A stretch of DNA of 50,723 nucleotides, from assembly GCA_964547585.1 (NCBI GenBank), contig CAZJOI010000004.1:1-50723 (forward strand), written 5' to 3'. The DNA comes from CAZSCF01 sp964547585. Lineage in GTDB: Bacteria; Patescibacteriota; Minisyncoccia; Moranbacterales; UBA2206. The notes below the pieces were generated by a model. The model ran no database searches, was not told the origin of the DNA, and saw only the letters and a program-made list of their open reading frames with translations. The position numbers and the translations under genes are program-made. This document shows, in pieces, positions 17,406-26,158 of the stretch; within the stretch, counting starts at the first letter, position 1, and each line of letters opens with the position of its first letter.

Positions 17406-19151
17406 CTATGTCGTCTTGGCGCCCAAAGCTTCTGAATTTGTACCATTCATTCTTTTGAATGCTTCCACCTTGGCTTCTTTTGATAGTTTTGTAAAAGCTT
17501 TTGAGGCAGCTTCATGTATCGGTTCATTCATAAATTGTTTTGGCAGATCTTGTTGTTTTGCCCAGTCTTCTGCTTTCATTTCTCCATATTTGCTTGCTGC
17601 TACATCACTAATATCATTCCAATTTTTTGCACTTTTATCTCCATTTCTCTTTTTTGCATCATTCATTTCAAGTCTGTGTCGCAATGTGAGATCCATTCTG
17701 GTGTCACCTACCTTGCTTAACAGAGACTCTCTTGTCTTGGTATCTGTTATGTTTTTCATAGAGTTGGTGAATGTTTCTTCATCAATCTTCCCAGCATTTG
17801 CTAAAGCATAAACTGCAGCTGCATCACCTTTTGTTGCCCAATTTTTTAAATCACTTTCGGATATTTTATCTTTTTCATATTCAGCCGCTCGTGTTTTCAT
17901 GTTTCTTTCTGCAGCTGTTTTATCTCCAAAAAATCCAGCTACCTTGGCTTCTTGGTTTTGGCGGAATCTATCAGATGGTTGAGCTATTTTTTGCTTCCAA
18001 GCTTGTTGAATACCTCCTGGTACACCGGTTTTTTTGGCCCCCCACCAAGCAGCTTTGCCAAACATTTTCGGGGTACCCTTCATAGCTTTTTGCGCGAAGT
18101 CTGTGATGGCACCAGCGCCAGCAATGCTCATTCCCTTAGCTATTCCCATACCCATCCAAAGAATGACAACGGGGATAATGAATGAACAGAGATTAGCAAG
18201 CCAATCTGGTTCGCTGGAATTTTTTGAAGCTAATTTAGAAATTGTTTTTCCTAGTTCAGTTGACATGCTGCCAGCTAAACCTGTTGCAATATAGAGCATA
18301 AAAATCATGATGGGAGCAAAGAAAGAATAATTAAACAGCTCTGTCCACCATTTTGAAGCCTTGTCCTGCAGTCCTGGGATGACGGAGCCAGTAAAAGCGA
18401 CAGGTGAAAAAATAATCAGAATGGCCAGCGCTATAATTCGAATAATAAAAAGCAAGGCCATAACCAAAAAGGTCACTCCAAAAATAAAAAGAAAAATATC
18501 CGCTACAATAAGTGGGGCAAGGTTGGCATTTCCAGGATTGATAATGTCTCCCAGCTTGGAAATTCCGGCAAGACTACCGGAAAGATTATTTATGCCAAGA
18601 GGAAACAAGGAGGATATTAGGGTATAAGTTAAGACATTTGAAACATCAATAATAAAGCGAGCAATGGGAAAACTGAAATTAACCAAAAGCGCCATTAAAA
18701 CTAAATTTAGAAGAGTGCTTTTGTAACTATATTTTTGGATTTGAAAAATAGTACAAAAGGCCGAAAAAAGTAAAAAAAGAATAAAAGCGATATTCAAAAA
18801 ATCTCTAACATTTTTCCAGCCCAAGTAAACGCTGTCACTGCTTATAATGGCAGTCATTCGAGATGGATCAGCTGCCGCCCAGCCAAATAAAGTTACAGAA
18901 AGGGAAACAAAAACAGTTAGGACGCTAAAAAGGGATTGAGCGAGGCAAATGAGAGGAGAGCTAGCCCATCCTATAGCGTCGCAAGAAAATTCGTCAACCT
19001 TCTGAGCATTTGCGGGGACGGATGTAACGGCTTGAGTATAGTCTGCACTTATTCCAAACAAGCCCACAAATAAAAAAACAAAAAGAAAAATCGCCAAAAA
19101 TATTTTGACTGATTTGTTTTTTTTGTTTATTTTCGGCGAAACTATATTCAT
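17406..19151 (-). CDS. VirB6/TrbL-like polytopic membrane protein
   Basis: About 581 residues from the ATG at 19151. The longer frame to 19214 would overlap the upstream gene and place 21 odd residues before a signal-like segment. It has a signal peptide or first helix (residues ~14-36), then five or more transmembrane helices (to about residue 330) including VADIFLFIFGVTFLVMALLF and IIRIIALAILIIFSPVAF, the pattern of TrbL/VirB6 channel proteins. A hydrophilic 200-residue C-terminal region rich in Lys, Ala and Glu is probably cytoplasmic. It would form the inner-membrane channel. Confidence 0.78.
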   Translation of the reverse strand: MNIVSPKINKKNKSVKIFLAIFLFVFLFVGLFGISADYTQAVTSVPANAQKVDEFSCDAIGWASSPLICLAQSLFSVLTVFVSLSVTLFGWAAADPSRMTAIISSDSVYLGWKNVRDFLNIAFILFLLFSAFCTIFQIQKYSYKSTLLNLVLMALLVNFSFPIARFIIDVSNVLTYTLISSLFPLGINNLSGSLAGISKLGDIINPGNANLAPLIVADIFLFIFGVTFLVMALLFIIRIIALAILIIFSPVAFTGSVIPGLQDKASKWWTELFNYSFFAPIMIFMLYIATGLAGSMSTELGKTISKLASKNSSEPDWLANLCSFIIPVVILWMGMGIAKGMSIAGAGAITDFAQKAMKGTPKMFGKAAWWGAKKTGVPGGIQQAWKQKIAQPSDRFRQNQEAKVAGFFGDKTAAERNMKTRAAEYEKDKISESDLKNWATKGDAAAVYALANAGKIDEETFTNSMKNITDTKTRESLLSKVGDTRMDLTLRHRLEMNDAKKRNGDKSAKNWNDISDVAASKYGEMKAEDWAKQQDLPKQFMNEPIHEAASKAFTKLSKEAKVEAFKRMNGTNSEALGAKTT

Positions 19152-19203
19152 GAAAAATCTGTGATCTAAATTAAAATAATAGTGGTATATGTTCCCATGG
19201 TCC

Positions 19204-20304
19204 CTAGTCACCATTCAGAGTTCTGAAAAGACTTGGCAACAAAAAATCTTCAATGTCCATGCTTCCCATAAGATCAAATTCCTGCGAGTCCCCCATCAAA
19301 TCATCCATCTGGCCTTGCAAGTCATTTTTCTTACTGCTGTTGTCTTTTGTTTCTTGTTTGCTTTCAATCCCGTCCTTGATCGTTCCTGCGGCCATAGTGG
19401 CTATCATAGAAATCATAGCCGTTGGAATGTCTTGGGCATTAGCCAAAACATCATTGCCGACAGTTTTGCTTTTAGAAACAATATCTTTGGTTGTGATGGC
19501 TGGTGTCTTGATATTTCCTTTACTGTCCTTGGTTGGTAAAAATCCTTGTCCGGCGATGTATTCTGTTTTAGCTTGTTCTTTGGCTGTGGCTAATTTTTTT
19601 TCATAAACAGCGGTAGCATTAGACTGAAAGGCCCAAGGATTATTTATGCCGGAAGCATAGGTATTCAGATTTTTAAAATTACCACTTTCAAACATCTTTG
19701 ACGGATCACCGGCATAGGTTACGGCTGGCTCAACCTTGTTGATGGTTGCTTTTTTGGCGTCCTCCACCATCTTATTTAGATAATTTCCAGCGCTTGAGGT
19801 CATACTGCCAGAAGTTGAAGCTGCGCTGGCCGACTCAATGAAGCTTTCAATTTGCGGATTGTTTTTATAGAGACCTATCCTAAATGAATCGGGACCGACT
19901 CCTTCAAAATTGGAAGCATAAGCATTCGCATTCTTACTGTTGATCTGAGCTATGTTGACATAGCTTGATGCGGAGCTTTTGCCTTGGGCGATGCCTTCTT
20001 TTAGGTATTTGTCAAATTCCTTATTAACGGCTTTTGTGGGATCACTTTCTAGAAACTCATTGGTATTTTTAACATATTTAGCAGCGCCGCCCACCGAATC
20101 ACTAATCATGCTAGCTCCTTCTTCCTTCAAAATGGCTAGTAAGGCAGACTTAATCATATCCATAGCTTGTTCAAAAATACCATCACAAGGGATAAACCAA
20201 CAATCAACTGCTTGAGCTGGTTTTTGAGAAGGAAAAAAACCGATTATGGCAAATAAAAAAATGAAAACTAAAACTTTAATTTTTTTATTAATTTTATTTT
20301 TCAT
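19204..20304 (-). CDS. Secreted alpha-helical protein of the secretion locus
   Basis: Not confidently recognised. The 366-residue protein has a signal peptide (MKNKINKKIKVLVFIFLFAI..., cleavage near AQAVDC at about residue 33). A conserved-looking WFIPCDGIFEQAMDMIKSALL follows. The rest is a mature region rich in Ala, Ser, Lys and Asn with predicted helices. The position directly upstream of the VirB6-like gene and the Ala/Lys-rich helical character resemble VirB5/TrbJ-type periplasmic proteins, but this is only an analogy. The C-terminal part is acidic (DDLMGDSQEFDLMGSMDIED). Confidence 0.55.
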   Translation of the reverse strand: MKNKINKKIKVLVFIFLFAIIGFFPSQKPAQAVDCWFIPCDGIFEQAMDMIKSALLAILKEEGASMISDSVGGAAKYVKNTNEFLESDPTKAVNKEFDKYLKEGIAQGKSSASSYVNIAQINSKNANAYASNFEGVGPDSFRIGLYKNNPQIESFIESASAASTSGSMTSSAGNYLNKMVEDAKKATINKVEPAVTYAGDPSKMFESGNFKNLNTYASGINNPWAFQSNATAVYEKKLATAKEQAKTEYIAGQGFLPTKDSKGNIKTPAITTKDIVSKSKTVGNDVLANAQDIPTAMISMIATMAAGTIKDGIESKQETKDNSSKKNDLQGQMDDLMGDSQEFDLMGSMDIEDFLLPSLFRTLNGD

Positions 20305-20334
20305 TCTTTTTAGCTTAGAGAATATTTTTTACAA

Positions 20335-21372
20335 TTAAGAATCCGAGGTATCAATGCCTAATTTTTCCAATTCATTTTTAATATAGTCGTTGTCCAATTC
20401 GTACTGGTTGCTTTTGGCTCGAAATTCCGCGAGAGCCTCTTGAAAAACATCCAGAAAACTATTTATTTTCGAAAAATTAATCAGACTTGCAACCGGATCA
20501 CTCGCATCTCTTTGAATAATTAGATCAATAAGTGAAAGACCATAGCCAAATATATTTATCATTTTTGCATGAGTATATTTGAATTCTTCCGGAACCTCTA
20601 CCTCCAGTATTTCCCTAAGAACTTTTTGACCTTTCCCACTCAGATTTCTGAAATAGTTGATATCATTTTCAAGTAGGGCCGTAGCCGACTCACTGAGTAC
20701 CTCAGATAGTGTTCTTTCAAAGTCAGTAGTACCGAGGATTGGCTTTTCAGAATTTAAAGATAGGACATAGAAAACAGAAACAACATAGTCCGTAAAATCC
20801 TGGGCTCTTAGTCTGGTTGCTTCTTCTCCGGAAAGGCCGGAATAATCCTGTTCTTTTATTTGAATATTTCCGACAGTTATGGTGGAATAGACACCCGTGG
20901 TAGATGTTTCATTCAAAAAATCCTGGACTAATGATCGCAGGTTTTCTGTGGTTATTTCTTCAGGAATTGTTTCTGCGTCACCGCCGACGCCCATTTCCAT
21001 CGAAAGCTTTTCGTTTAACTTTTGGGTTAGATTAACTTTCCCTCCTAGAGCGGAAACAATTTCAGGTGTTTTTTTATTAGAAACTGTTTCCAGTTTATCT
21101 CCAGGGGATGGTTTGAGTGGATCATAGCCAGATTTTACTTCTGCCCCATCCGTGTAACCGTCTCTATCAGAGTCAACACTATTTGGGTCAGTTCCATAAA
21201 TTCTTTCTTCTTGATCGGAGAGCCCATCATGATCGCTATCCAGAAAAAGATTGCTCGAATTGTCCTTGTTCTCTGCAAAAGTCAAAAAAGCTTGTCCCAA
21301 AATAAACAAACTGGCGACAAACAATAGCGACAACTTTAAGTCGGTAACTTTTATTTTCACATTAAGTTTCAT
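20335..21372 (-). CDS. Exported protein with thrombospondin type 3 calcium-binding repeats
   Basis: The 345-residue protein has an N-terminal hydrophobic segment (about 12-32), then two TSP3-like motifs (DSDHDGLSDQEE and DSDRDGYTDGAE, residues ~45-85) in which Asp-x-Asp-x-Asp-Gly loops would bind Ca2+. A helical C-terminal domain of unknown function follows (~90-345). It is the first gene of the 13-gene minus-strand series, and a TATAAT box lies only 7 nt before the ATG. It is probably displayed outside the membrane as part of the machine. Confidence 0.7.
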   Translation of the reverse strand: MKLNVKIKVTDLKLSLLFVASLFILGQAFLTFAENKDNSSNLFLDSDHDGLSDQEERIYGTDPNSVDSDRDGYTDGAEVKSGYDPLKPSPGDKLETVSNKKTPEIVSALGGKVNLTQKLNEKLSMEMGVGGDAETIPEEITTENLRSLVQDFLNETSTTGVYSTITVGNIQIKEQDYSGLSGEEATRLRAQDFTDYVVSVFYVLSLNSEKPILGTTDFERTLSEVLSESATALLENDINYFRNLSGKGQKVLREILEVEVPEEFKYTHAKMINIFGYGLSLIDLIIQRDASDPVASLINFSKINSFLDVFQEALAEFRAKSNQYELDNDYIKNELEKLGIDTSDS

Positions 21373-21379
21373 TGATAAG

Positions 21380-21385
21380 ATTATA
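21380..21385 (-). promoter_or_regulatory. TATAAT -10 box of the secretion-type locus, leaderless spacing
   Basis: On the minus strand TATAAT lies 7 nt before the ATG at 21372, so the +1 would fall at or next to the A of the start codon. No good -35 is visible. A perfect DnaA box lies 40 bp farther upstream. Confidence 0.5.
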
Positions 21386-21424
21386 ACACAGAAACTGTTT
21401 TTTGTAGAACAGGTTTTTGCCTAG

Positions 21425-21433
21425 TTATCCACA
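21425..21433 (+). promoter_or_regulatory. Isolated perfect DnaA box
   Basis: TTATCCACA, the exact consensus, is 53 bp upstream of the first gene of the secretion-type locus. A second exact copy occurs at 27197. Roughly one chance match per strand-pair in 50-100 kb is expected, so a role as a DnaA-controlled promoter or titration site is only possible. Confidence 0.35.
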
Positions 21434-21468
21434 GGAGAAGGGGTTTTTTATAAGTTAAATTAAATAAT

Positions 21469-21497
21469 AAAATACTGACAAAAGTTGTCAGTATTTT
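21469..21497 (-). terminator. Rho-independent terminator after rsmA
   Basis: Arms of 13 bp at 21469-21481 and 21485-21497 (ending TACTGACAA/TTGTCAGTA) are perfect inverted copies with a 3-nt loop. The A/T ends give a U-run in both directions. It lies 23 bases after the rsmA stop codon, so it should end rsmA transcription before the secretion-type locus. Confidence 0.75.
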
Positions 21498-21519
21498 ATC
21501 GCCTGATTTTTTGCAAGAA

Positions 21520-22305
21520 CTATAAAGTATCTAAAAAATTTTTCCATTTTTCAACACTCAGTTCTTGAGCACGAACATTTGAAGACAGACCAATTTTTTT
21601 TAGTTTTTCTTCAACCAATTTCTTGTCTATTTTTAAGCTGCTAGTAGTGTTGTTCGCCAAAGTCTTTCTTTTGGCGCAAAAACCTGCTCTGACCAGTCGA
21701 AAGAATTTCTTGGTTTCTTCCAAGCTCGTGTTTTTTTGGCTTATATTAACTATTTTTATGACTGCACTGTCCACTTTGGGAACTGGGCAAAAAGCTTTTT
21801 TGGAAACTTCAAATAATAGCTTGGGTTCGGCATAATATTGCACTGAAACAGCCAAAATACTCATTTTTCCAGGTTTAGCCACTATTCTTTCGGCTACTTC
21901 TTTTTGTACCATTAAAATCATCTCCCTTGGCTTTATTTGAGCCTCAAGAAGCAATCTAATGATTGGAGAAGTTATGTAATAGGGTAAATTGGCGACAACT
22001 TTGTATTTAGTATCTGGTATTTTGTATTTTGCAGCTAAATCTGGTAAGTTTATTCTCAAAATATCAGCCATTATTATCTCAACATTGGGTGTATTTTTAA
22101 ACTTTTCTGCAAGTTTTTTGGCTAAAAATGGGTCAATTTCTATGGCAATAACCTTTTTAGCATATTTGACCAATTCTTCAGTCAAGACACCTTCTCCAGG
22201 CCCAATTTCAATTACAAAATCATTGGGCTGCAAATCAGCCGAATTAATGATTTTTTGGATAACATCAGCATCTCTTAGAAAATTTTGACCTAATTTGGTG
22301 GGCAT
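21520..22305 (-). CDS. rsmA: 16S rRNA dimethyladenosine transferase RsmA (KsgA)
   Basis: The 261-residue protein carries GQNFL (6-10), the SAM-binding FVIEIGPGEGVLTEEL (30-45), the acidic IEIDPF (56-60), and the catalytic NLPYYITSP (106-114). These identify RsmA/KsgA, which dimethylates two adjacent adenines near the 3' end of 16S rRNA. Residues 93-102 (KYKIPDTKYK), just before the NLPYY motif, are encoded by a 7-bp-period repeat that seems to have lengthened this loop. The RNA-binding C-terminal helical domain is present. Two ends of different repeat arrays lie either side. Confidence 0.93.
   Translation of the reverse strand: MPTKLGQNFLRDADVIQKIINSADLQPNDFVIEIGPGEGVLTEELVKYAKKVIAIEIDPFLAKKLAEKFKNTPNVEIIMADILRINLPDLAAKYKIPDTKYKVVANLPYYITSPIIRLLLEAQIKPREMILMVQKEVAERIVAKPGKMSILAVSVQYYAEPKLLFEVSKKAFCPVPKVDSAVIKIVNISQKNTSLEETKKFFRLVRAGFCAKRKTLANNTTSSLKIDKKLVEEKLKKIGLSSNVRAQELSVEKWKNFLDTL
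22000..22027 (-). repeat. Heptamer array inside rsmA
   Basis: On the minus strand four 7-bp units (ATACAAA, ATACCAG, ATACTAA, ATACAAA) are translated as YKIPDTKYK-like residues. The same unit family occurs inside nfo at 37411. The array sits in a variable loop before the catalytic motif. Confidence 0.8.
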
Positions 22306-22313
22306 ACTATTGG

Positions 22314-22412
22314 TTTGTAGTTTTTAGTTCTTAGTTTGTAGCTTGTGGAGTTGGTGGTTTGTAGCTAGAGGACTTTTCTAAAAACTACCAACAACTAAAA
22401 CTACTAACTAAT
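22314..22412. repeat. Inverted pair of heptamer arrays between rsmA and the 3' end of the DUF348 gene
   Basis: TTTGTAG, TTTTTAG, TTCTTAG, TTTGTAG and CTTGTGG follow one another at 22314-22348, and TTTGTAG recurs at about 22358. From 22378 the complementary words CTAAAAA, CTACCAA, CAACTAA and so on run to 22412. The two halves can pair imperfectly into a long hairpin, which might also act as a boundary between the genes. There is no other gene in the spacer. Confidence 0.75.
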
Positions 22413-23367
22413 TAAGGATTTGTTCGACTTTAACTCCAATGACTCCGGCACCAATGGAAGCAATTTGGGCAAAGGCAACCTTATCAAGATCGATGATGCG
22501 ACCCTTACCCTGAGGACCATAGTCATTAATTTGAACGATAACAGTTTTACCATTGGCTGTGTTGGTAACCTTAACATATTCTCCCTTAGGAATGGAAGTG
22601 CTGGCCGCGAAGAGACCACCTTTCCAAGCATACCACGTTCCCTGTCCTTTGGCGGCTTTGCCGAGTTGCATGTAGGTTCCCTTAACGACAGTCTGCGCCA
22701 CAGGCTTTTGAGTAATATTTTTTTCTAAGACTACGCGAGAAATTTCTTTGCCATTTTGATAAGTTATTTTATATTTTACCTCGCGAATACCTTTTTCCCC
22801 TGGCTCCTGAATTTTTTCTTCTCTCCAACTAAGCTTTGAATCATTTTTATAAATAATTGGAAAATCAATATCTTCGGAAATAATTTTTTCTTCAATATTA
22901 ATACGAGTAACTACTATTTTTAAATTTTGGTTGGGAGGAAAAGTTTTATTCGGCGAAACCTTGTCGAGACGTCCAAGGATTACTTTGTTTTCATGAAGTG
23001 TGTCTTGAATATTATTTTGCAAGGTGTAAGTATTGAGAGTTTTTCCGTCAACCTCAATTTTTATTTTTAGAGCTCTTTTAATTTGCAAATTCATTCCAGA
23101 AAAAATCCTATCTTTTTTGTTGGGAATAATTTCGTCATGTTCCTTCAGAATTATTTTATTTTCATCCAGCCACTCTTCAACTGTTTGACTGTGTGTTTCT
23201 ATAACGAAATTCAGACCGTTGTCGTTAAGATGGACTGTTTTTTGGGCAGTTTCAATACCAGCCAAACTTCTGGAAAAAACTCCAAAATAAGCCAAGAATT
23301 TGTATCCGGAAAATATAAGGATAACAAAAAGAGTAAAATATAAAATTTTTTTATTGAAAAGAAACAT
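22408..23367 (-). CDS. Cell-wall protein: DUF348 repeats, G5 domain and RlpA-like double-psi barrel
   Basis: The 319-residue protein has one N-terminal transmembrane helix (7-25) and two DUF348-like repeats (around 45-90 and 100-145). A G5-like segment follows (about 175-225: EPGEKGIREVKYKITYQNGK). The C-terminal RlpA-like domain (~235-318) has GQGTWYAWKGGLFAAST, GKTVIVQINDYGP and GRIIDLDKVAFAQIA. The layout is that of YabE/resuscitation-factor relatives that bind or cleave peptidoglycan. The Asp in NDYGP and in RIIDL is the conserved RlpA-like pair. A TATAAT lies only 2 nt before the ATG, too close to be its -10. Confidence 0.8.
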   Translation of the reverse strand: MFLFNKKILYFTLFVILIFSGYKFLAYFGVFSRSLAGIETAQKTVHLNDNGLNFVIETHSQTVEEWLDENKIILKEHDEIIPNKKDRIFSGMNLQIKRALKIKIEVDGKTLNTYTLQNNIQDTLHENKVILGRLDKVSPNKTFPPNQNLKIVVTRINIEEKIISEDIDFPIIYKNDSKLSWREEKIQEPGEKGIREVKYKITYQNGKEISRVVLEKNITQKPVAQTVVKGTYMQLGKAAKGQGTWYAWKGGLFAASTSIPKGEYVKVTNTANGKTVIVQINDYGPQGKGRIIDLDKVAFAQIASIGAGVIGVKVEQILN

Positions 23368-23390
23368 AGATTATAAGGAATTAATTTTTT

Positions 23391-23569
23391 GTCATCCCCG
23401 CGAAGGCGGGGATCTAGGCTCCAGAAATTTTTTATTATATCAAATCGAATTATGAATAATTATAGCTGAATGTTTCTGGAATTTTTGCACGCTTTTATTT
23501 TCCATTAAGTTTGGTGGTAACTGGATTCCCGCCCGCCTTGTTGTCGAGACAGGCCTTCGCGGGAATGAC
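23391..23569. repeat. Paired-hairpin element with GTCAT...ATGAC ends (179 bp)
   Basis: A hairpin at 23391-23415 (GTCATCCCCGCG, GGCGGGGAT) and a second at 23521-23569 (GATTCCCGC, CGCGGGAATGAC) face each other as inverted units with AT-rich sequence between. The outer ends match those of the element at 32428. The second hairpin has a further nested palindrome (CCTTG...GAGACAGG). The whole 23368-23644 spacer holds no gene. Confidence 0.8.
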
Positions 23570-23644
23570 ACTAGCTGTATATTTGCAATAAGCCTCTAAA
23601 AATACTCTTTCGGTTTAGTTTTCGAAAATATTATGGCAACTTTT

Positions 23645-25171
23645 TTATTCCGTCTTAAATCTATATTGAATTGCTTCAGCAATGTAAGCGGGTTGAATTT
23701 CTGGGGAGCTTTCGAGATCGGCAATGGTTCTGGCAACCTTAATTATTCGATAATATGATCTGGCGCTGAGATAAAATTTGGAAACGGCATTTTTCATGAG
23801 TTCAATGCAAACTGAATTAAGTGAGCAAAATTCTTTGATTTCTTGGCTACTCATTTCACTATTAGTAACTGTTTTGGAATTTTCAAATCTTTCCTTTTGA
23901 ATGTTGCGCGCCCTTTCGACTCTGTCTCGAATTGACTTAGAACTTTCTGCAGCAATGTTTTCTTGGAGTTTTTCAAATTTGATTCTGGGAACTTCTACAT
24001 GCAAATCGATTCTGTCGAGAATTGGTCCAGAAATTTTTCTTTGATATTTGATGATACTGGCTGGGCTGCAAGCGCAGAGTTTTTCTGGATCAGTGGCATT
24101 ACCGCAAGGACAAGGATTCATAGCGGCGACAAGCGTAAAGCGAGCCGGAAATTCCAGTGAACCCTGAGCTCTGGAAATAGTAATTATACCATCTTCCAAT
24201 GGCTGTCTCAAGTTTTCTAAAACGGCACGGGAAAATTCTGGAAATTCATCCAGAAACAAAATTCCTCGATGGGACAGGCTTATTTCTCCTGGACGTGGAA
24301 AAGTTCCTCCGCCGACTAACGAAACTGCACTAGCACTGTGATGAGGCGATCGAAATTGGCGCTTGGTTATCAAAGCTATTTCTTTGGGAAGTTGCCCAGC
24401 TACTGAAAATATTTTTGTAATTTCCAGCGATTCATTTCTGGTTAGTCGTGGCAGAATGGATGGCATAGTTTTGGCTAACATGGTTTTCCCTGATCCTGGG
24501 GGGCCATTCAGCAGAATATTGTGTCCTCCGGCTGCCGCAATCTCCATGGCCCTCTTGGCATGTTCCTGACCACGAATAAAAGACATATCCACCGGGTGAT
24601 CCTCGTTGAGAAATAATTTTTCCAAGTTTGTTTTTTCGGCTGGTTGCAAGATGGTTTTTCCCAGAAGATGCGCAATAAGCGAAAGCAAGTTTTCTACTGG
24701 AAAAACTTTGATATTTTCAATAATTGAAGCTTCAGAAGAATTTAGCTTCGGAACATATATTTCCGAAATGCCTTTTTCTTTGGCCAAAATCGCCATTGGC
24801 AAAACTCCTTTGACAGGGCGTATTTTGCCATCAAGGGATAACTCTCCCAAAAAAAGTTTATTTCTATGATCAAATTCTATTTGTTTGGTAGCTAAAAGAA
24901 AACCCAAGGCTATTGGCAAATCATAAACCGGACCTTCCTTGCGCAGATCGGCTGGAGCCAAATTGACCGTCACTCTCCCGCATTGATGGGGTGAACGAAA
25001 CTGACTATTACGGATAGCCGCGCCAACTCGGTCGCGTGATTCTTTAACAGCGGCATCGGGCAAACCCACAATATTAAACTGATGAAGTCCAGACGAAATT
25101 GTATCCACTTCCACCTCGACTACTTCGCTTTTGAGACCAATTGTTGCTGCCGATAAAATTTTTGAAGACAA
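23645..25171 (-). CDS. comM: YifB/ComM family Mg-chelatase-like AAA ATPase
   Basis: The 508-residue protein has the N-terminal ChlI domain (1-170), then an AAA+ Mg-chelatase domain with Walker A LLNGPPGSGKTMLAKT (about 215-230), Walker B ILFLDEFPEF (~292-301), and an NPCPCGN zinc-like motif (~345-351). A C-terminal SARSYYRIIKVARTIADL region follows. ComM is a helicase that supports branch migration in DNA uptake and transformation, in keeping with the pilus-like locus nearby. The annotated start is TTG at 25171, giving MSSKILSAATIG, the standard family start. Confidence 0.9.
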   Translation of the reverse strand: MSSKILSAATIGLKSEVVEVEVDTISSGLHQFNIVGLPDAAVKESRDRVGAAIRNSQFRSPHQCGRVTVNLAPADLRKEGPVYDLPIALGFLLATKQIEFDHRNKLFLGELSLDGKIRPVKGVLPMAILAKEKGISEIYVPKLNSSEASIIENIKVFPVENLLSLIAHLLGKTILQPAEKTNLEKLFLNEDHPVDMSFIRGQEHAKRAMEIAAAGGHNILLNGPPGSGKTMLAKTMPSILPRLTRNESLEITKIFSVAGQLPKEIALITKRQFRSPHHSASAVSLVGGGTFPRPGEISLSHRGILFLDEFPEFSRAVLENLRQPLEDGIITISRAQGSLEFPARFTLVAAMNPCPCGNATDPEKLCACSPASIIKYQRKISGPILDRIDLHVEVPRIKFEKLQENIAAESSKSIRDRVERARNIQKERFENSKTVTNSEMSSQEIKEFCSLNSVCIELMKNAVSKFYLSARSYYRIIKVARTIADLESSPEIQPAYIAEAIQYRFKTE

Positions 25172-25184
25172 TAGAGTGGAATTT

Positions 25185-25290
25185 TTTAATTTTGTAATTT
25201 TTAATTTTTAAACGGGCGGTAGTTTATAAATTTTTAAATGTTTAAAAATTAATATTTATTTACAAAATTATAAAATTAAAAATTTTTTAA
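25185..25290. repeat. AT-rich inverted repeat between comM and lspA
   Basis: A stretch of AATTTTGTAATTTTTAATTTTT character at 25188-25217 is matched in inverted form by TTACAAAATTATAAAATTAA at about 25260-25279. It partly covers the 3' end of lspA. It may work as a bidirectional terminator (inference). Confidence 0.5.
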
Positions 25291-25711
25291 AAGATATTTT
25301 TTTAAATTTATCAATTAATATTATTGCAGCACCGATTGTGATGAAACTATCAGCCAAATTAAAGATTGGCCAAATTTTGATATTAATGAAATCAATAACG
25401 CAACCAAAGAATATCCTGTCCAGTAAATTTCCAATTGCTCCGGACAAAATTAGCGACAAACTGGCTAAGAGAAAAATATTCAATGATTTTTTTTGAAAAA
25501 TTTCTGAAAAAATTAAATAAATTAGAAAAATAACTATAACTATCCAAAAAAACCAAAACAAAAATGAAGGCAACTTTATTCCCCAAGCCATACCGCTATT
25601 GCACAAATAAAATCCGCTCGAAAAGCGGACTAAGAATTTGGATAACTGATCAAGCAAAACTAAAGAAAGTAGAAAAACTAAACTCAAGACTAAAATTTTT
25701 GTCTTATTCAT
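25268..25711 (-). CDS. lspA: Lipoprotein signal peptidase II
   Basis: The 147-residue protein has four hydrophobic helices and the catalytic boxes GNLLDRIFFGCVIDFI (Asp at about residue 98) and FNLADSFITIG (Asp at about 121), plus CNSGMAWG near 37 for the usual NxGxAFG. LspA removes signal peptides from prolipoproteins in the inner membrane. It follows a DksA/TraR zinc-finger gene by 4 bp, a pairing common in these bacteria. Confidence 0.9.
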   Translation of the reverse strand: MNKTKILVLSLVFLLSLVLLDQLSKFLVRFSSGFYLCNSGMAWGIKLPSFLFWFFWIVIVIFLIYLIFSEIFQKKSLNIFLLASLSLILSGAIGNLLDRIFFGCVIDFINIKIWPIFNLADSFITIGAAIILIDKFKKISFKKFLIL

Positions 25712-25715
25712 CAGC

Positions 25716-26072
25716 TTATTTACACTTTATGCAAGTTTTGGCAGAAGGGTTTATTTTTAAACGTTCAATGTCAATTTCTTGTTGGCAATTCTCACAAACT
25801 CCGTAAGTGCCATTTTCCATCTTAGCAAGAGCCTCAATAACATCTTTGAGTTTATTTTCCAGAGCTGTTTCCACCGGCAAATTATCGGCATATTGTTCAA
25901 CTTCAGTGGCATTATCATCCTTATCTTCTCCAATTCTTTCAAAGTTTGTTTCATATTCTCCGTCTCTTTTGTCGATAGGGCGGGCAATCTTTTGTAAGTC
26001 TGTTTCGAGTCTTTCTTTTTCTTCTAGGAGAGACGTCTTTAATTCAGCTAATGTTTTTGGATCTATTGTCAT
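25716..26072 (-). CDS. DksA/TraR-type C4 zinc-finger protein
   Basis: The 118-residue protein has an N-terminal coiled coil (about 5-75, Leu/Glu/Lys-rich, with DDNATEVEQYADN) and a C-terminal zinc finger with CENC (~93-96) and CIKC (~114-117). DksA/TraR proteins bind in the secondary channel of RNA polymerase and adjust promoter output, often with ppGpp. Its coupling to lspA suggests co-transcription. Confidence 0.88.
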   Translation of the reverse strand: MTIDPKTLAELKTSLLEEKERLETDLQKIARPIDKRDGEYETNFERIGEDKDDNATEVEQYADNLPVETALENKLKDVIEALAKMENGTYGVCENCQQEIDIERLKINPSAKTCIKCK

Positions 26073-26158
26073 AGGATTTCTTTATTAATTAAAAACTGTT
26101 ATTTTCAGCATTTTGCATTCTTATCTTATCAAATTACGCATAGGTTGTCTATTTTATA

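Noticed and set aside
19152..19214. Longer start for the VirB6-like gene at 19214
   Set aside because: It would overlap the upstream gene and put polar residues in front of the signal-like helix; the ATG at 19151 fits better.
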